Shown: positions 7,150-17,851, counted from the stretch's first letter. The stretch: 64,000 nt of DNA from Pseudomonas syringae (GCF_023278085.1 NZ_CP066265.1:643501-707500), one strand, 5' to 3'. Notes: generated by a model from the letters alone, not told the origin. Translations and numbers: made by a program.

Positions 7150-7797
7150 TCAGCGAGCGTCGACCGGTGGCGCGCTGCGGCTGCGCACCACACCAATGAT
7201 CATCGGCACCAGCGACAGCACGATGATCGCCAGCACCAGCAAGGTCAGGTTGTGCTTGATGAACGGCACGTTGCCGAAGAAGAAGCCCAACGTGACCAGA
7301 CTGCCGACCCACAGCACCGAGCCCAGCACGCTGAAGCCCACAAAGCGCGGATAGGACATTCTGCCGACGCCTGCCACGAAGGGCGCGAAGGTACGAATGA
7401 TCGGCAGAAAGCGCGCCAGCGTCACGGTCTTGCCGCCATGGCGGGCGTAGAAGTCCTGGGTGCGCAGCAAGTGGTCACGGCGGAAGATGCGCGACCTGGA
7501 ATTGCTGAACAGCTTTTCGCCAACCGTGCGGCCGATGACGTAATTGGTGCTGTCACCCAGAATCGCCGCGAGCATCAGCAGCCCGGCCAGTAATACCGGG
7601 TCCATGCCGCCACCGGCAGCCACGGCACCCGCAATGAACAGCAGCGAATCGCCCGGCAGAAAGGGCATGACCACCAGCCCGGTCTCGCAGAAAATCACCA
7701 GAAACAGGATCGCGTAGACCCATGGGCCGTAGTTGGTTACCAGCAGATCGAGGTAGACGTCGAGATGCAGAATAAGGTCGAGCGGGTTGAAGTCCAT
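7150..7797 (-). CDS. DedA-family membrane protein (SNARE-associated domain)
   Basis: 215 residues from MDFNPLDLILHLD (ATG at 7797); an upstream in-frame start at 7818 adds seven residues without a better ribosome site. Several hydrophobic helices are visible (YAILFLVIFCETGLVV, MDPVLLAGLLMLAAILGD, and a C-terminal LLVLAIIVLSLVPMIIG). The family motif is in ARFLPIIRTFAPFVAGVGRM, and PFLPGDSLLFIAGA is the conserved N-terminal loop. DedA proteins are inner-membrane, proton-motive-force-linked proteins implicated in lipid-carrier flipping and envelope integrity. It is the first gene of a short unit with mtfA. Confidence 0.93.
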   Translation of the reverse strand: MDFNPLDLILHLDVYLDLLVTNYGPWVYAILFLVIFCETGLVVMPFLPGDSLLFIAGAVAAGGGMDPVLLAGLLMLAAILGDSTNYVIGRTVGEKLFSNSRSRIFRRDHLLRTQDFYARHGGKTVTLARFLPIIRTFAPFVAGVGRMSYPRFVGFSVLGSVLWVGSLVTLGFFFGNVPFIKHNLTLLVLAIIVLSLVPMIIGVVRSRSAPPVDAR

Positions 7798-7980
7798 TGA
7801 AGTACCTGAGGCGAGCACCCTGTACGGGGTCGCGTGCGGAAGAAACGACTGCGCGGCATTATAGAAGCAGAATGCCCGGAAGAGGTTCCGTAATAATTTG
7901 GCGGCGTGTTGGCGTGACGCTTGAAGTGTTTTCTCGCGGCCAGACGCGGCAGGGGCGCCGCGTGCGGGCGTGTTGAGTGG

Positions 7981-8439
7981 TCAGTCCGAGCTGATGGGCA
8001 GCACGTAGTTTTTGAACTGCGTATCTTCCCTGAATCCGATGGACTCATAGACTTTTTGCGCCACGTCGTTGTTGCTGCTGGTGGACACGCGCAGCCGCAC
8101 GGCATGGGTTTCCTTGGCCATTTTTTTGGCCTGCTTCATCAGGTGATCGGCAACCAGTTGGCGGCGGGCGTCTTCGGCAACGTAGATGTCGTTGAGAATC
8201 CACACCCGTTTCAGCGACAGCGACGAATAACTCGGATAAAGCTGGCAGAACCCCAGCAGCTTGTTGTCGTCATCCTTGGCCAGCGCCAGGTAGATGACCG
8301 ACTCTTCGCGGCGTAGGCGTTTTTCGAGGAATTCTCGCGAGGAGTCCGGGAGGGGCGACTCGTTGTAAAACTCCCGGTATTTGATGAACAGCGGGCAGAG
8401 CAGGTCCAGATGTTCAAGCGTCGCTTTGATGATCCGCAT
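7981..8439 (-). CDS. GNAT-family N-acetyltransferase
   Basis: 152 residues with a complete GNAT fold by motif order. The N-terminal strand and helix are MRIIKATLEHLDLLCPLFIKY. The central strand is LLGFCQLYPSYSS, motif A follows as VWILNDIYVAEDARRQLVADHLM, and the end is LRVSTSSNNDVAQKVYESIGF. The acetyl-CoA pyrophosphate loop (RRQLVA) is a relaxed version of Q/R-x-x-G-x-G/A. The YESIGFREDTQFKNYVL ending is typical of small-molecule or amino-acid acetylating members. The acceptor is unknown. It is alone on its transcript between the DedA and eut genes. Confidence 0.88.
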   Translation of the reverse strand: MRIIKATLEHLDLLCPLFIKYREFYNESPLPDSSREFLEKRLRREESVIYLALAKDDDNKLLGFCQLYPSYSSLSLKRVWILNDIYVAEDARRQLVADHLMKQAKKMAKETHAVRLRVSTSSNNDVAQKVYESIGFREDTQFKNYVLPISSD

Positions 8440-8519
8440 GGTTTGGCCTCAACTCCCTTATAGGCTAATGCAGTGCGCCGGGATGTTTGATCCTGCCCGG
8501 CGGCTTTAGAAAGCTCAAT

Positions 8520-9383
8520 CTAATGCGCGTCAACCGGCCCGTCGAGCAGGAAATTGCCGATTTGCTTGTCTGAATTGCCAGCGGGGCTATCGGATTCCAG
8601 GGTGTTCAGTTCAGCCTCGTCTTTCAGGCTGACCCCGGAAATCTGCCGTCGACAGGCTTCGCGCATCAGATAAAGCAGGCGATGCGCAGCCATGCCATAG
8701 CTCAGTCCTTCAAGACGCACGTTGGAAATACAATTGCGGTGCGCATCATTCAGGCCGACTTTGGGGGCGTAGGTGAAGTACAGGCCGAGGCTGTCCGGAG
8801 AGCTGAGGCCTGGGCGTTCGCCGATCAGGATCACCACCATTTTGGCGCCGAGCAATTCGCCGACTTCGTCCGCCACCGCCACACGGCCCTGTTCAACCAT
8901 GATCACCGGCGACAGCGTCCAGCCATCGGCACTGGCCTGTTCCTCCAGCCGAGTGAGAAAAGGCACAGCATGCCGATGCACCGCGAGGGCCGACAGCCCA
9001 TCGGCCACCACCACCGCCAGATCGAGCCCGCCCGGATGAGCGGCGGCATACTCGCGTAATGCCTGCGCCGACTCGTCATTCAGACGCCGACCCAGGTCCG
9101 GGCGTTGCAGGTAGCTGTGCCGGTCGGCGGCAGCGCTGTGCAGGAGCAAGGTGTCGCGGCCTTTTTCGGCCAGTTGTGCGCTGATCGCAGCGTGATCAAA
9201 AGCAAGATGCACGGCGTCGCGCGCCTGGGCATGCGCGGCCTGAAAGTCGAGCTGCGCGGAGGTCGGCAGGCTGGTGCCGGTGCGGCCCAGCGCGATGCGC
9301 GCTGAGGTCAGACGGCGCAGTTCCAGCCACGGGTTGGGTGGCAGGGTGCTGTCCTGGATTTCATTCATGGGCTTGTCACTCAT
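8520..9383 (-). CDS. eutC: Ethanolamine ammonia-lyase small subunit
   Basis: 287 residues. With EutB it forms the adenosylcobalamin-dependent enzyme that turns ethanolamine into acetaldehyde and ammonia. Recognisable blocks include [59 protein letters not shown] and [17 protein letters not shown], followed by DAHRNCISN. Its ATG overlaps the eutB stop by four bases (ATGA), so the two are translationally coupled. No microcompartment shell genes are present, which is the rule in Pseudomonas, where ethanolamine is used without a compartment. Confidence 0.96.
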   Translation of the reverse strand: MSDKPMNEIQDSTLPPNPWLELRRLTSARIALGRTGTSLPTSAQLDFQAAHAQARDAVHLAFDHAAISAQLAEKGRDTLLLHSAAADRHSYLQRPDLGRRLNDESAQALREYAAAHPGGLDLAVVVADGLSALAVHRHAVPFLTRLEEQASADGWTLSPVIMVEQGRVAVADEVGELLGAKMVVILIGERPGLSSPDSLGLYFTYAPKVGLNDAHRNCISNVRLEGLSYGMAAHRLLYLMREACRRQISGVSLKDEAELNTLESDSPAGNSDKQIGNFLLDGPVDAH

Positions 9384-10774
9384 GCTAAATGCGCCAGTGC
9401 CTGACGAAAGGCGGGCGGCAGGCTGTCGCCGAAGCGAACGCGGCCATCGGCCTGAGTGAAGATGCCCATTTTTTCCAGCCAGGCCTCGTATTCCGGTGCC
9501 GGGCGCAGGCCCAGGCTCTGCCGGGCGTACAGCGCGTCGTGGAACGAGGTGGTCTGGTAGTTGAGCATGATGTCGTCGGAACCGGGGATGCCCATGATGA
9601 AGTTGATCCCGGCCACGCCCAGCAGCGTCAGCAGGGTGTCCATGTCGTCCTGATCGGCTTCGGCGTGGTTGGTGTAGCAGATGTCACAGCCCATCGGTAC
9701 GCCCAGCAACTTGCCGCAGAAGTGATCCTCCAGGCCGGCGCGGATGATCTGCTTGCCGTTGTACAGGTACTCCGGACCGATAAAGCCGACCACAGTGTTG
9801 ACCAGAAACGGATTGAAATGCCGGGCCACGGCGTAAGCACGGGTTTCGCAGGTCTGCTGGTCGACGCCGTGATGCGCGTTGGCCGACAGCGCGCTGCCTT
9901 GCCCGGTCTCGAAATACATCAGGTTGTTCCCCAGCGTGCCACGGTTCAGGCTCAGGCCGGCTTCGTAGCCTTCCTGCAGCAATTTGAGGCTGATCCCGAA
10001 GCTGGCGTTGGCGGCTTCTGTCCCGGTGATCGACTGAAATACCAGATCGACCGGCACACCGCGATTGATCACTTCTATGGAGGTAGTGACGTGGGTCAAC
10101 ACGCAGGACTGGGTCGGGATCTCGTAACGCTGGACGATGGCGTCGAGCATTTCCAGCAGGGCGACGATCGATGAGGTGCTGTCGGTGGCCGGGTTGATGC
10201 CGATCATGGCATCGCCGTTACCGTACAGCAGGCCATCCAGAACGCTGGCCGCGATGCCGGACGGGTCATCAGTCGGGTGATTGGGTTGCAGGCGGGTCGA
10301 CAGTCGACCACGCAGCCCCATGGTGTTACGAAATCGCGTGACGACGCGGATCTTCTGCGCCACCAGCACCAGATCCTGCACGCGCATGATCTTGGACACT
10401 GCGGCGGCCATCTCTGGCGTCAAGCCGGGCGCCAGCGCTCGCAGGCTGGTTTCGTCGGCATGGTCGCTGAGCAGCCAGTCCCGAAAACCGCCGACGGTCA
10501 GATGGCTGACCGGAGCGAAGGCGAGTGTGTCGTGGGTGTCGATGATCAGGCGGGTGACTTCGTCCTGTTCGTAAGGGATCAGCGCTTCTTCGAGAAAATG
10601 TTTGAGTGGAATATTCGCCAGCGCCATTTGTGCGGCGACACGCTCGCCATCGTTTTGCGCCGCGACTTCGGCCAGATAATCACCGGAGCGTGCAGGGCTG
10701 GCCTTGGCCATGACTTCTTTAAGGCTGTCGAAGCGATACGTCTGCGCACCGACAGAATGGGAAAAGCTCGCCAT
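9380..10774 (-). CDS. eutB: Ethanolamine ammonia-lyase large subunit
   Basis: 464 residues, the normal length. EutB is the TIM-barrel catalytic subunit carrying the substrate and much of the B12-binding site. Typical segments are [65 protein letters not shown] and [19 protein letters not shown]. The enzyme needs cobalamin; no cobalamin riboswitch was recognised upstream. The 445-base gap between exaC and eutB contains REP-like palindromes, so eutBC may have its own promoter or be read through from exaC. The downstream product, acetaldehyde, is a substrate for the neighbouring ExaC. Confidence 0.97.
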   Translation of the reverse strand: MASFSHSVGAQTYRFDSLKEVMAKASPARSGDYLAEVAAQNDGERVAAQMALANIPLKHFLEEALIPYEQDEVTRLIIDTHDTLAFAPVSHLTVGGFRDWLLSDHADETSLRALAPGLTPEMAAAVSKIMRVQDLVLVAQKIRVVTRFRNTMGLRGRLSTRLQPNHPTDDPSGIAASVLDGLLYGNGDAMIGINPATDSTSSIVALLEMLDAIVQRYEIPTQSCVLTHVTTSIEVINRGVPVDLVFQSITGTEAANASFGISLKLLQEGYEAGLSLNRGTLGNNLMYFETGQGSALSANAHHGVDQQTCETRAYAVARHFNPFLVNTVVGFIGPEYLYNGKQIIRAGLEDHFCGKLLGVPMGCDICYTNHAEADQDDMDTLLTLLGVAGINFIMGIPGSDDIMLNYQTTSFHDALYARQSLGLRPAPEYEAWLEKMGIFTQADGRVRFGDSLPPAFRQALAHLA

Positions 10775-10979
10775 TCAGGTTCTCCATGACGTCGCGCTGT
10801 TCGCGTCGGACGTAGTCTTTCGGCCGAACCGGTGACGTCCCGGTTCAAACGACTGTGGGAAGCGATATAAGCAATTAATACTCCATCCCGGCCGGGAGTG
10901 CGAGTTTGCAGGGGTAAGCAGATGCGTATGGAGAGGATGCATCACGCCAGAGTGCTGAACCGGGGCGTGATGCACAGAG

Positions 10980-11180
10980 TTGGTGCGCGATGCGTTGCAC
11001 CGCGCAGAGTGTTCAGAACGGCGGTGCTACACACACGTTGAAATGACTATCGTGCCAATGCTCCGCGTTGGCATGCAGTGGGTGACGCTCTGCGTCACAA
11101 GTCTGCGTTGCACCGCGCATTCAGGATCGGACGCAAAGCGTCCGGAACGGCGTTACCACGCTGGAGCGTGGTAACGATAA
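10980..11180. repeat. REP-like palindrome cluster (A)
   Basis: In the 445-base eutB-exaC gap. Contains CCAATGCTCCGCGTTGG, GTGACGCTCTGCGTCAC, GGACGCAAAGCGTCC and TTACCACGCTGGAGCGTGGTAA, all palindromic, with ATCGT tags at their edges. The same two-hairpin element (ACGC-type stem, short linker, GACGC-NNN-GCGTC stem) recurs in seven other gaps of this window. The rest of the gap shows no gene. Confidence 0.8.
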
Positions 11181-11219
11181 TCTACCGTGGTCTGAGCCCT
11201 GTTTTTCGAGCTCGTCAGC

Positions 11220-12740
11220 CTAGAAAAACCCCAGCGGATTGGTGTCGTAGCTCACCAGCAGGTTTTTGGTCTGCTGATAATGCTCCAGCGCGATTTTGTG
11301 GGTTTCGCGGCCGACGCCGGATTTCTTGTAGCCACCGAAGGCAGCATGCGCCGGGTACAGGTGGTAGCAGTTGGTCCAGACTCGCCCGGCCTTGATCGCC
11401 CGGCCCACGCGGTAGGCGCGGTTGATGTCGCGGGTCCACAGGCCGGCGCCCAGGCCGAACTCGGTATCGTTGGCAATGGCCACGGCTTCGGCTTCGTCCT
11501 TGAAGGTCGTGACGCTGACCACCGGGCCGAAGATTTCTTCCTGGAACACGCGCATCTTGTTGTTGCCTTTGAGCAACGTCGGCTGGATGTAGTAACCGGT
11601 GGACAGGTCGCCCTCCAGCTTCTCGACCTTGCCGCCGGTCAGCAGCTCGGCGCCTTCGCCCTTGGCAATTTCCAGGTACGAAAGAATCTTGTCGAATTGT
11701 TGCTCGGACGCCTGAGCGCCGACCATGGTGTCGGTGTCCAGCGGGTCGCCGCGTTTGATCTTCTCGACTTTGCGCAGCACCGCTTCCATGAACTGCGGGT
11801 AGATCGACTCCTGCACCAGCGCACGGGACGGGCAGGTGCAGACTTCGCCCTGATTGAAGAAGGCCAGCACCAGGCCTTCGGCGGCCTTGTCGATGAACTC
11901 AGGCTCCGCGCTCATGATGTCCTCGAAGAAGATGTTCGGCGACTTGCCGCCCAGCTCCACGGTGGACGGGATGATGTTGTCTGCCGCCAGTTTCATGATG
12001 TGCGAGCCCACCGGGGTCGAGCCGGTAAAGGCGATCTTGGCAATGCGTTTGCTGCTGGCCAGGGCTTCGCCTGCTTCACGGCCGTAACCTTGCACAATGT
12101 TCAGCACGCCAGGAGGCAACAGGTCGCCGATCAGTTCGATCAGCACGCTGATGCCCAGCGGGGTCTGCTCGGCGGGTTTGAGCACGATGCAGTTACCGGC
12201 AGCCAGCGCCGGTGCGAGTTTCCAGGCGGCCATCAGGATCGGGAAGTTCCACGGGATGATCTGCCCGACTACGCCCAGCGGCTCATGGATGTGATAGGCC
12301 ACGGTATTGCCGTCGATCTCGGCGGCGCTGCCTTCCTGGGCGCGCAACACGCCAGCGAAGTAGCGGAAGTGGTCAGCGGCCAGCGGGATGTCGGCGTTGA
12401 GGGTTTCGCGAATCGCTTTACCGTTGTCCCAGGTTTCGGTGATGGCCAGGACTTCAAGGTTGGCTTCGATGCGGTCGGCGATTTTCAGCAGGACCAGCGA
12501 GCGCGCCTGTACCGAGGTCGAGCCCCAGGCAGCAGCGGCTGCGTGGGCGGCGTCGAGCGCCTTGTCGATGTCTTCGGCCGTGGAGCGGGGAAATTCGGCA
12601 ATCGCCTTGCCGGTGACCGGCGAGGTGTTGGTGAAGTACTGACCTTTTACCGGGGCGACAAACTCGCCGCCAATATAATTACCGTAGCGTTCCTTGAAGT
12701 TGACGATAGCGCCTTCGGTACCGGGATGAGCGTAACGCAT
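11220..12740 (-). CDS. exaC: NAD-dependent acetaldehyde/aldehyde dehydrogenase ExaC-like
   Basis: 506 residues from [20 protein letters not shown], with ribosome site GGAGA seven bases before the ATG. Aldehyde dehydrogenase landmarks are [28 protein letters not shown], catalytic Glu in [11 protein letters not shown] and catalytic Cys in [11 protein letters not shown]. The C-terminus [14 protein letters not shown] is typical of the AcoD/ExaC group, which oxidises acetaldehyde and other aldehydes to acids for entry into acetyl-CoA metabolism. Its position upstream of eutBC on the same strand suggests it removes acetaldehyde from ethanolamine breakdown; it may also serve ethanol oxidation. Confidence 0.93.
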   Translation of the reverse strand: MRYAHPGTEGAIVNFKERYGNYIGGEFVAPVKGQYFTNTSPVTGKAIAEFPRSTAEDIDKALDAAHAAAAAWGSTSVQARSLVLLKIADRIEANLEVLAITETWDNGKAIRETLNADIPLAADHFRYFAGVLRAQEGSAAEIDGNTVAYHIHEPLGVVGQIIPWNFPILMAAWKLAPALAAGNCIVLKPAEQTPLGISVLIELIGDLLPPGVLNIVQGYGREAGEALASSKRIAKIAFTGSTPVGSHIMKLAADNIIPSTVELGGKSPNIFFEDIMSAEPEFIDKAAEGLVLAFFNQGEVCTCPSRALVQESIYPQFMEAVLRKVEKIKRGDPLDTDTMVGAQASEQQFDKILSYLEIAKGEGAELLTGGKVEKLEGDLSTGYYIQPTLLKGNNKMRVFQEEIFGPVVSVTTFKDEAEAVAIANDTEFGLGAGLWTRDINRAYRVGRAIKAGRVWTNCYHLYPAHAAFGGYKKSGVGRETHKIALEHYQQTKNLLVSYDTNPLGFF

Positions 12741-12965
12741 GGTATGTCTCCTGGTTCTTGTTGTGAGGGAGTCTGTGTCGATTCTGCAGTCGGGTATCTG
12801 GCAGGGAGCACTCAAGAATAGGCTAATTGCAACCCGCCGTGATCAGGACTTTAGGCTTATCCGCGCGCTATTGAAATGCCTGGCGCAGGCAATGTGGCGG
12901 ACAAACTCAGGGTGCCATTTCAGCGTCCCTACGTTAACCTGCGTGGACGTTCTGAGAGGTTGGTC

Positions 12966-14315
12966 ATGCATATTCATATCCTTGGTATCTGCGGCACGTT
13001 CATGGGTTCGCTGGCGGTGCTGGCCAAAGAGTTGGGGCACCGGGTTACCGGGTCTGACGCCAATGTCTATCCACCGATGAGCACCCAGCTTGAAGCCCAG
13101 GGCATCGAGCTGACCCAAGGCTACGACCCTGTGCAGCTGATCCCCGCTCCGGACCTGGTCGTGGTCGGCAACGCGTTGTCGCGTGGTAACCCGGCAGTTG
13201 AATACGTCCTGAATAATGGTTTGCCGTATGTGTCTGGCCCGCAATGGCTGGCAGATCACGTGCTGCAAGGTCGCTGGGTATTGGCGGTGGCCGGTACGCA
13301 TGGCAAGACCACCACCAGCAGCATGCTGGCCTGGGTGCTCGAACACGCGGGCATGAGCCCCGGTTTTCTGATCGGCGGTATTCCGCAGAACTTCGCGGTG
13401 TCGGCGCGTCTGGGCGAAACCCCGTTTTTCGTGGTGGAAGCCGACGAATATGACAGCGCCTTCTTCGACAAACGCTCGAAGTTCGTCCATTACCGCCCCC
13501 GCACTGCGATCCTCAATAACCTTGAGTTCGATCACGCCGATATCTTTCCCGATCTGCCAGCCATCGAGCGCCAGTTTCACCATTTGGTGCGCACCATCCC
13601 GAGTGAAGGTCTGGTGATCCACCCGACCACCGAGCCTGCGCTGACCCGTGTGATCGAAATGGGCTGCTGGACGCCGGTGCAGACCACCGGCCAGGGCGGC
13701 CAGTGGCAGGCGCGGCTGTTGAGCGAAGACGGTTCGCACTTTGAAGTGCTGTTCGAGGGCGAGCTGCAAGGTGCGGTCGAATGGGACATGACCGGCCAGC
13801 ACAACGTCGCCAACGCACTGGCCACCCTTGCTGCGGCGCGCCATGTTGGCGTCGTGCCGTTGCTGGGCGTACAGGCTTTGAGTGCTTTCAAGAGCGTCAA
13901 GCGGCGTATGGAAAAGGTCGCTGATGTGCGCGGCATCACCATTTATGATGATTTTGCTCACCACCCGACGGCGATCGCCACCACGCTTGAAGGCCTGCGC
14001 AAGAAGGTCGGAGATGCGCCGATCATTGCCGTGATCGAGCCGCGTTCCAATTCGATGAAGCTCGGCGCGCACCGCGACGGCTTGCCGGAGAGCGTGAACC
14101 ACGCCGATCAGGTGGTCTGGTACGCGCCGCCCAATCTGGGCTGGGACCTTGCCGCAACCGTGGCCGGAGGTTCAGTGCCGTCAAAGGTGTGCGACTCGCT
14201 TGAGGCGATCATCGCCCATGTTCAGCACCTGGCGCAGCCCGGCACCCACATTGTCATCATGAGCAACGGCGGCTTCGGCGGCCTGCACGGCAAACTGGCT
14301 GAGGCGCTGAAATGA
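12966..14315 (+). CDS. mpl: UDP-N-acetylmuramate:L-Ala-gamma-D-Glu-meso-DAP ligase
   Basis: 449 residues from [21 protein letters not shown], with GAGAGG ahead of the ATG. It is the peptidoglycan-recycling ligase that joins recovered tripeptide to UDP-MurNAc using ATP in the cytosol. The N-terminal Rossmann-like domain is followed by the Mur-ligase P-loop [12 protein letters not shown], then [17 protein letters not shown] and the central [11 protein letters not shown]. The C-terminal domain has [11 protein letters not shown] and [10 protein letters not shown]. It overlaps ubiX by four bases, the conserved mpl-ubiX arrangement of Pseudomonas. Confidence 0.97.
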   Translation: MHIHILGICGTFMGSLAVLAKELGHRVTGSDANVYPPMSTQLEAQGIELTQGYDPVQLIPAPDLVVVGNALSRGNPAVEYVLNNGLPYVSGPQWLADHVLQGRWVLAVAGTHGKTTTSSMLAWVLEHAGMSPGFLIGGIPQNFAVSARLGETPFFVVEADEYDSAFFDKRSKFVHYRPRTAILNNLEFDHADIFPDLPAIERQFHHLVRTIPSEGLVIHPTTEPALTRVIEMGCWTPVQTTGQGGQWQARLLSEDGSHFEVLFEGELQGAVEWDMTGQHNVANALATLAAARHVGVVPLLGVQALSAFKSVKRRMEKVADVRGITIYDDFAHHPTAIATTLEGLRKKVGDAPIIAVIEPRSNSMKLGAHRDGLPESVNHADQVVWYAPPNLGWDLAATVAGGSVPSKVCDSLEAIIAHVQHLAQPGTHIVIMSNGGFGGLHGKLAEALK

Positions 14316-14941
14316 GTGGTCCGGATCGCGTTACAGTCGCCATGACCGGTGCCTCAGGCGCGCAATATGGTCTGCGCTTGCTGGATTGTCTGGTGCGTGA
14401 AGAGCGCGAAGTACACTTCCTGATTTCCAAGGCTGCGCAATTGGTGATGGCCACCGAAACCGACGTGCGCTTGCCGCCCAAGGCGATGATGATGCAGGCG
14501 TTCCTGACCGAATACACCGGTGCGTCGGCCGGGCAGATTCGCGTCTATGGCCGCGATGACTGGATGTCGCCGGTGGCCTCGGGCTCGGGCTCGCCCAGTG
14601 CGATGGTGGTGGTGCCGTGTTCCACCGGTTCGCTGTCGGCGATTGCCACAGGGGCCTGCAACAACCTGATCGAACGCGCTGCCGACGTGACGCTGAAGGA
14701 GCGTCGCCAGTTGATTCTGGTGCCTCGCGAGGCGCCGTTTTCCAGCATCCATCTGGAGAACATGCTCAAGCTATCGAACATGGGCGCAGTGATTCTGCCG
14801 GCGTCTCCCGGCTTTTATCATCAACCGCAGACCATCGATGATCTGGTGGATTTTGTGGTCGCGCGGATTCTCAATCTGTTGAACATCCCTCAGGACATGC
14901 TGCCGCGTTGGGGCGAGCACCACATTGGCGGCGATGAATAA
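14312..14941 (+). CDS. ubiX: Flavin prenyltransferase UbiX
   Basis: 209 residues. It makes prenylated FMN for the UbiD decarboxylase in ubiquinone synthesis. The N-terminal flavodoxin-like motif [19 protein letters not shown] binds [20 protein letters not shown] is the central conserved loop, and [20 protein letters not shown] plus [19 protein letters not shown] are family signatures. The start ATGA overlaps the mpl stop, indicating coupled translation. Nothing unusual. Confidence 0.97.
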   Translation: MSGPDRVTVAMTGASGAQYGLRLLDCLVREEREVHFLISKAAQLVMATETDVRLPPKAMMMQAFLTEYTGASAGQIRVYGRDDWMSPVASGSGSPSAMVVVPCSTGSLSAIATGACNNLIERAADVTLKERRQLILVPREAPFSSIHLENMLKLSNMGAVILPASPGFYHQPQTIDDLVDFVVARILNLLNIPQDMLPRWGEHHIGGDE

Positions 14942-15218
14942 GCTGATTCTGATAGCGCTGGCGCTGGTCATCACCGGCTGCGCGACCGCTCGCACGCTTA
15001 ATGCGGCCAAACCCGGTGCGCCAGTGGTGTATGCCGGTACGCGGCTGAATATGTATGCGTTGCAGGGCGGTTGCTGTGCGATAGACCGTTTCGGTGCCGA
15101 AGCGCCAGGCTGTCCGGGCCTGGACCTGCCGGGCAGCGCGCTGCTCGACACGCTGTTGCTGCCACTGTCGTTGCTGACGGCAGCGGGGGTGGGGGTTCGG
15201 GCTACGGGCGGGCTTTAG
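14934..15218 (+). CDS. Small YceK/YidQ-type lipoprotein
   Basis: 94 residues from [16 protein letters not shown]. This is a lipoprotein signal peptide with lipobox VITGC, so the mature protein starts at Cys16 and is anchored in the outer or inner membrane. The mature part contains [19 protein letters not shown] with a CC pair, and [19 protein letters not shown], which resemble YceK/YidQ family proteins (DUF1375). The role is unknown. Its start overlaps the end of ubiX (ATGAATAA), making it the third gene of the mpl-ubiX unit. Confidence 0.85.
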   Translation: MNKLILIALALVITGCATARTLNAAKPGAPVVYAGTRLNMYALQGGCCAIDRFGAEAPGCPGLDLPGSALLDTLLLPLSLLTAAGVGVRATGGL

Positions 15219-15234
15219 GGGAATCAGAGACGAC

Positions 15235-15440
15235 TATCGTGTCACTTCACTCCGCGTAGGCACGCATTCGGTGACGCTTTGCGTCACAAATCTTCAGTCT
15301 GGTGAGATAGCAAGGTGAACGAAGATTAGACTTCATGGTGCCTGTATCTCATAAGGTCTGAAACAGGCGTCAAGGCTCCCATATGCGACGCGGAGCGTCA
15401 CGAAATGCATTCCTGCGCGGAGCGTTGGAACGATCATCGG
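15235..15440. repeat. REP-like palindromes in inverted pair (B)
   Basis: GTGACGCTTTGCGTCAC near 15270 and GACGCGGAGCGTC near 15389 face each other across about 100 bases of non-repeated sequence, as in a REPIN. A second-type hairpin half, CGCGGAGCGTTGGAACG, follows at the right edge. The element fills the gap between the YceK-like lipoprotein and the convergent oxidoreductase gene. Confidence 0.75.
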
Positions 15441-15455
15441 TCGCTTGCCGCTGGC

Positions 15456-16097
15456 CTATTTGCCCAGCTTACGCAGCTCATCCGACTCGACAATCCGTTC
15501 GCCGTTCTGCTCTTCCAGTGCCAGACGCCACATGGCGCGGGCCAGCTGGCAGGCTTCGATGGCGCCGTATTTGCCGGGGATCAGCTTGGCGATAGGCGCG
15601 GCAAGCTGTTCGACCCAACGGGTTTCGCTGCGGCTGCCGACCAGCAGGGAGGGGCGGGCGATGGTCAGTTGTGGCCAGCCTTGCGCCCGTAGCGCCTGTT
15701 CCATTTCGCCTTTGATGCGGTTGTAGAAGGTGCTGGACTTGGGGTCTGCGCCAATCGCGCTGATCACCAGCAAATGGCGAGCGCCCAGTTCGCGGGCACG
15801 GTGTGCGAACGCGATGACCATGTCCAGATCGACGGCCTTGAACGCGTCCTGCGAACCGGCTTGCTTGATCGTCGTGCCCAGGCAGCAGAACGCGATGTCC
15901 ACGCGGCCATCGAGTGTTGGCAGCAGGGTGAGCAAGTCGCCGATCGGGTTTTCAAGGTGCGGGTGTTCTGCCAGTGGCCTGCGGGTCGGAGCCAGCACGC
16001 GGCTGACGGTCGGCTCGTTGAGCAGGCGGTCAAGCAAATGTTCGCCGGTGAGGCCTGTGGCTCCTGCAAGCAGGATGTGTTGCGGCGTCAAGTACAT
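15456..16097 (-). CDS. NAD(P)-binding Rossmann oxidoreductase (atypical SDR, NmrA/HTATIP2-like)
   Basis: 213 residues from [20 protein letters not shown], with GGAGAA upstream. The Rossmann motif is [15 protein letters not shown], followed by [16 protein letters not shown]. The segment [17 protein letters not shown] and [24 protein letters not shown] place it with small atypical short-chain dehydrogenase-like proteins related to HTATIP2. These often lack the full catalytic triad; here the Y-x-x-x-K equivalent is YNRIKGE. Substrate unknown, probably cytosolic. It is separated from the MORN-repeat lipoprotein gene by a short gap on the same strand and could be co-transcribed with it. Confidence 0.87.
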   Translation of the reverse strand: MYLTPQHILLAGATGLTGEHLLDRLLNEPTVSRVLAPTRRPLAEHPHLENPIGDLLTLLPTLDGRVDIAFCCLGTTIKQAGSQDAFKAVDLDMVIAFAHRARELGARHLLVISAIGADPKSSTFYNRIKGEMEQALRAQGWPQLTIARPSLLVGSRSETRWVEQLAAPIAKLIPGKYGAIEACQLARAMWRLALEEQNGERIVESDELRKLGK

Positions 16098-16123
16098 AAT
16101 CGTTCTCCTTGATACTACTCAGC

Positions 16124-17851
16124 CTAGCGGCTAGTCGAGGTCTTCGCTTCCGTGCGCGTCAACGCCGTGTTCAAAGCGCGTTCGGCCTGGCTTTTGCGCA
16201 ATTGCTGCCAGCGCGCCAGGACTCCTTTCGGGGCCCATATCTGTGGTTCCGAGGCTTCGAAGTTATCTTCGCTCTCGCGTCGGGCCACATAGTTTTTTGC
16301 ATCATTGAACGCTTGTTGCAGGTCATCGGTTGCGACCAGTGCCCTGGCAAACAGAGCGTCGCCGAAATACGTGAAGTCGGCCTCTTCCGAGCAGCCGAAT
16401 GACACCCGGTCAGCGCGTGAAGCGGTGATGATCAGCGTGCGCTCGTCTTTGAGGTCCGGAATGAAACCGCCGGAATAACAAGCCGAAATCACCACAACCT
16501 TATCGCGGTTTTTCAGCGGGGCGAGGGTCGCAGCCAGAGCGTCGGCGGGCAGATCGGCCAGCGACAGGCGCGGTTGATCGAGCACCAGTTCGTGATCCTG
16601 GGTGCCGTGGCTGGTCAGGTAAATGAATACCAGATCTTCCGGGCCGGTGCGTTGCGCGAGTGTCTGAACCGCGCGGGCGATGCTCTCGCGGGTGGCCATG
16701 GGCCGGTCATCCATGTGATCGCGATGGTTGACCAGGCTGACTTGCCCGACGGCGCCGAATCGTGATTTCAGCAGGTTGCTGACGTAGTCCGCTTCGCGCA
16801 TGAATACGCTCTGCTTGCCGTCGCCACCCACGACCAGGGTGTACAGCTCGGTGGCGGGCGTCGAGGCAGGTACAGCGGCGAGCGCCTTGTCCAGCAGCGA
16901 CCCCTGCGCCAGCAGCCCTGTTTCAAGCGTGTCAGGCAACAATTTACCCTTGGCGTCACGCACGCGCTGGCCGTTGGCCCAGATACCACGCTGCTCACTG
17001 CCATCCGGGGACATCAGCACGCCGTTGCCCTGGTAGGTGTCATCGGCAAACTGACCCACATAGCGGGTGCCGTCGGCCAGTTGCAACTGACCCTGGCCCA
17101 TGAACCTCCAGTTATCAAAGTCGCCCTGATAGCGGCTGCCGTCGGAGCCGATCAGCTCGCCCTTGCCGGTCAGTGCGCCTTCCTTGAATTCACCACTCCA
17201 GACGTCGCCGTCGCTGTTTTCGTAGCGGCCTTTGCCGTCAATCTGACTGTTACGGAAATGGCCGACATACTGATCGCCATCCGCGCTGGTGAAGCTGCCG
17301 ATGCCCTGCAACTGACCATTGACGAAATTGCCGCTGTATTGATTACCGCTGGCGTCGCTGCGCGAGCCTTCGCCGTTGGCCTTGCCTTTGGCGAACATGC
17401 CCTGATGCTGGCTGCCGTCTTCCAGTTCCAGACGACCTGGCCCGTCGTACTGGCCTGCCTTGAACTGGCCACGATAGAGCACGCCCTTGTCTTTCTGTGT
17501 GCCTTCGCCGTCGCGCAGTCCGAGTTTGAAATGGCCCACGTAGCTTGCGCCGTTGTGGCTGGTCAGTCGCCCCTGGCCATGAAACAGGCCTTGCTCGAAG
17601 CCGCCTTTGTACACATCGCCATTGGCCGCGTGCCATTCACCCGGGCCTTGCCACAGACCGTTTTCGAAATGCCCGGCGTACCAGCTGCCGTTGGGATAGT
17701 CGATCCGGCCTTCGCCTTGCAACACGCCATTGACCAGATCGCCGCGATAACGTCCGCCGTCGGGCAGACGGCCGTCTGGGGGCAGCAGTGATTCGCCATC
17801 ACCGCAGCCTGCGATCAAGAGTGTCAAAGCCAGTGGAGCAAGCGCGCGCAT
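16124..17851 (-). CDS. MORN-repeat lipoprotein with C-terminal C13 (caspase/legumain-like) peptidase domain
   Basis: 575 residues. The N-terminus MRALAPLALTLLIAGCGDG is a lipoprotein signal with lipobox LIAGC, so the protein is envelope-anchored. Residues of about 30-300 hold eleven clear MORN-type repeats plus a partial one (pattern Y-x-G-x-F-x-x-G-x-x-x-G-x-G). The C-terminal third is a clan-CD peptidase of the C13 type: catalytic His at about 414 in YLTSHGTQDHEL and Cys at about 457 in VVISACYSGGFIPDL. The YTLVVGGDGKQSVFMREADY opening is the usual first strand region. MORN repeats often bind membranes or proteins, so the repeats may be the sensor or anchor and the peptidase the effector. 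No substrate is evident among the neighbours. Confidence 0.9.
   Translation of the reverse strand: MRALAPLALTLLIAGCGDGESLLPPDGRLPDGGRYRGDLVNGVLQGEGRIDYPNGSWYAGHFENGLWQGPGEWHAANGDVYKGGFEQGLFHGQGRLTSHNGASYVGHFKLGLRDGEGTQKDKGVLYRGQFKAGQYDGPGRLELEDGSQHQGMFAKGKANGEGSRSDASGNQYSGNFVNGQLQGIGSFTSADGDQYVGHFRNSQIDGKGRYENSDGDVWSGEFKEGALTGKGELIGSDGSRYQGDFDNWRFMGQGQLQLADGTRYVGQFADDTYQGNGVLMSPDGSEQRGIWANGQRVRDAKGKLLPDTLETGLLAQGSLLDKALAAVPASTPATELYTLVVGGDGKQSVFMREADYVSNLLKSRFGAVGQVSLVNHRDHMDDRPMATRESIARAVQTLAQRTGPEDLVFIYLTSHGTQDHELVLDQPRLSLADLPADALAATLAPLKNRDKVVVISACYSGGFIPDLKDERTLIITASRADRVSFGCSEEADFTYFGDALFARALVATDDLQQAFNDAKNYVARRESEDNFEASEPQIWAPKGVLARWQQLRKSQAERALNTALTRTEAKTSTSR

Noticed and set aside
10775..11219. 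Cobalamin riboswitch upstream of eutB
   Set aside because: The gap is occupied by REP-like palindromes; no B12-box was recognised.
11280..12821. Plus-strand frame of about 513 codons opposite exaC
   Set aside because: Shadow of the aldehyde dehydrogenase gene; composition is antisense-like.
12843..14102. Minus-strand frame of about 419 codons opposite mpl
   Set aside because: Shadow of the well-supported mpl gene, without domain or ribosome site.
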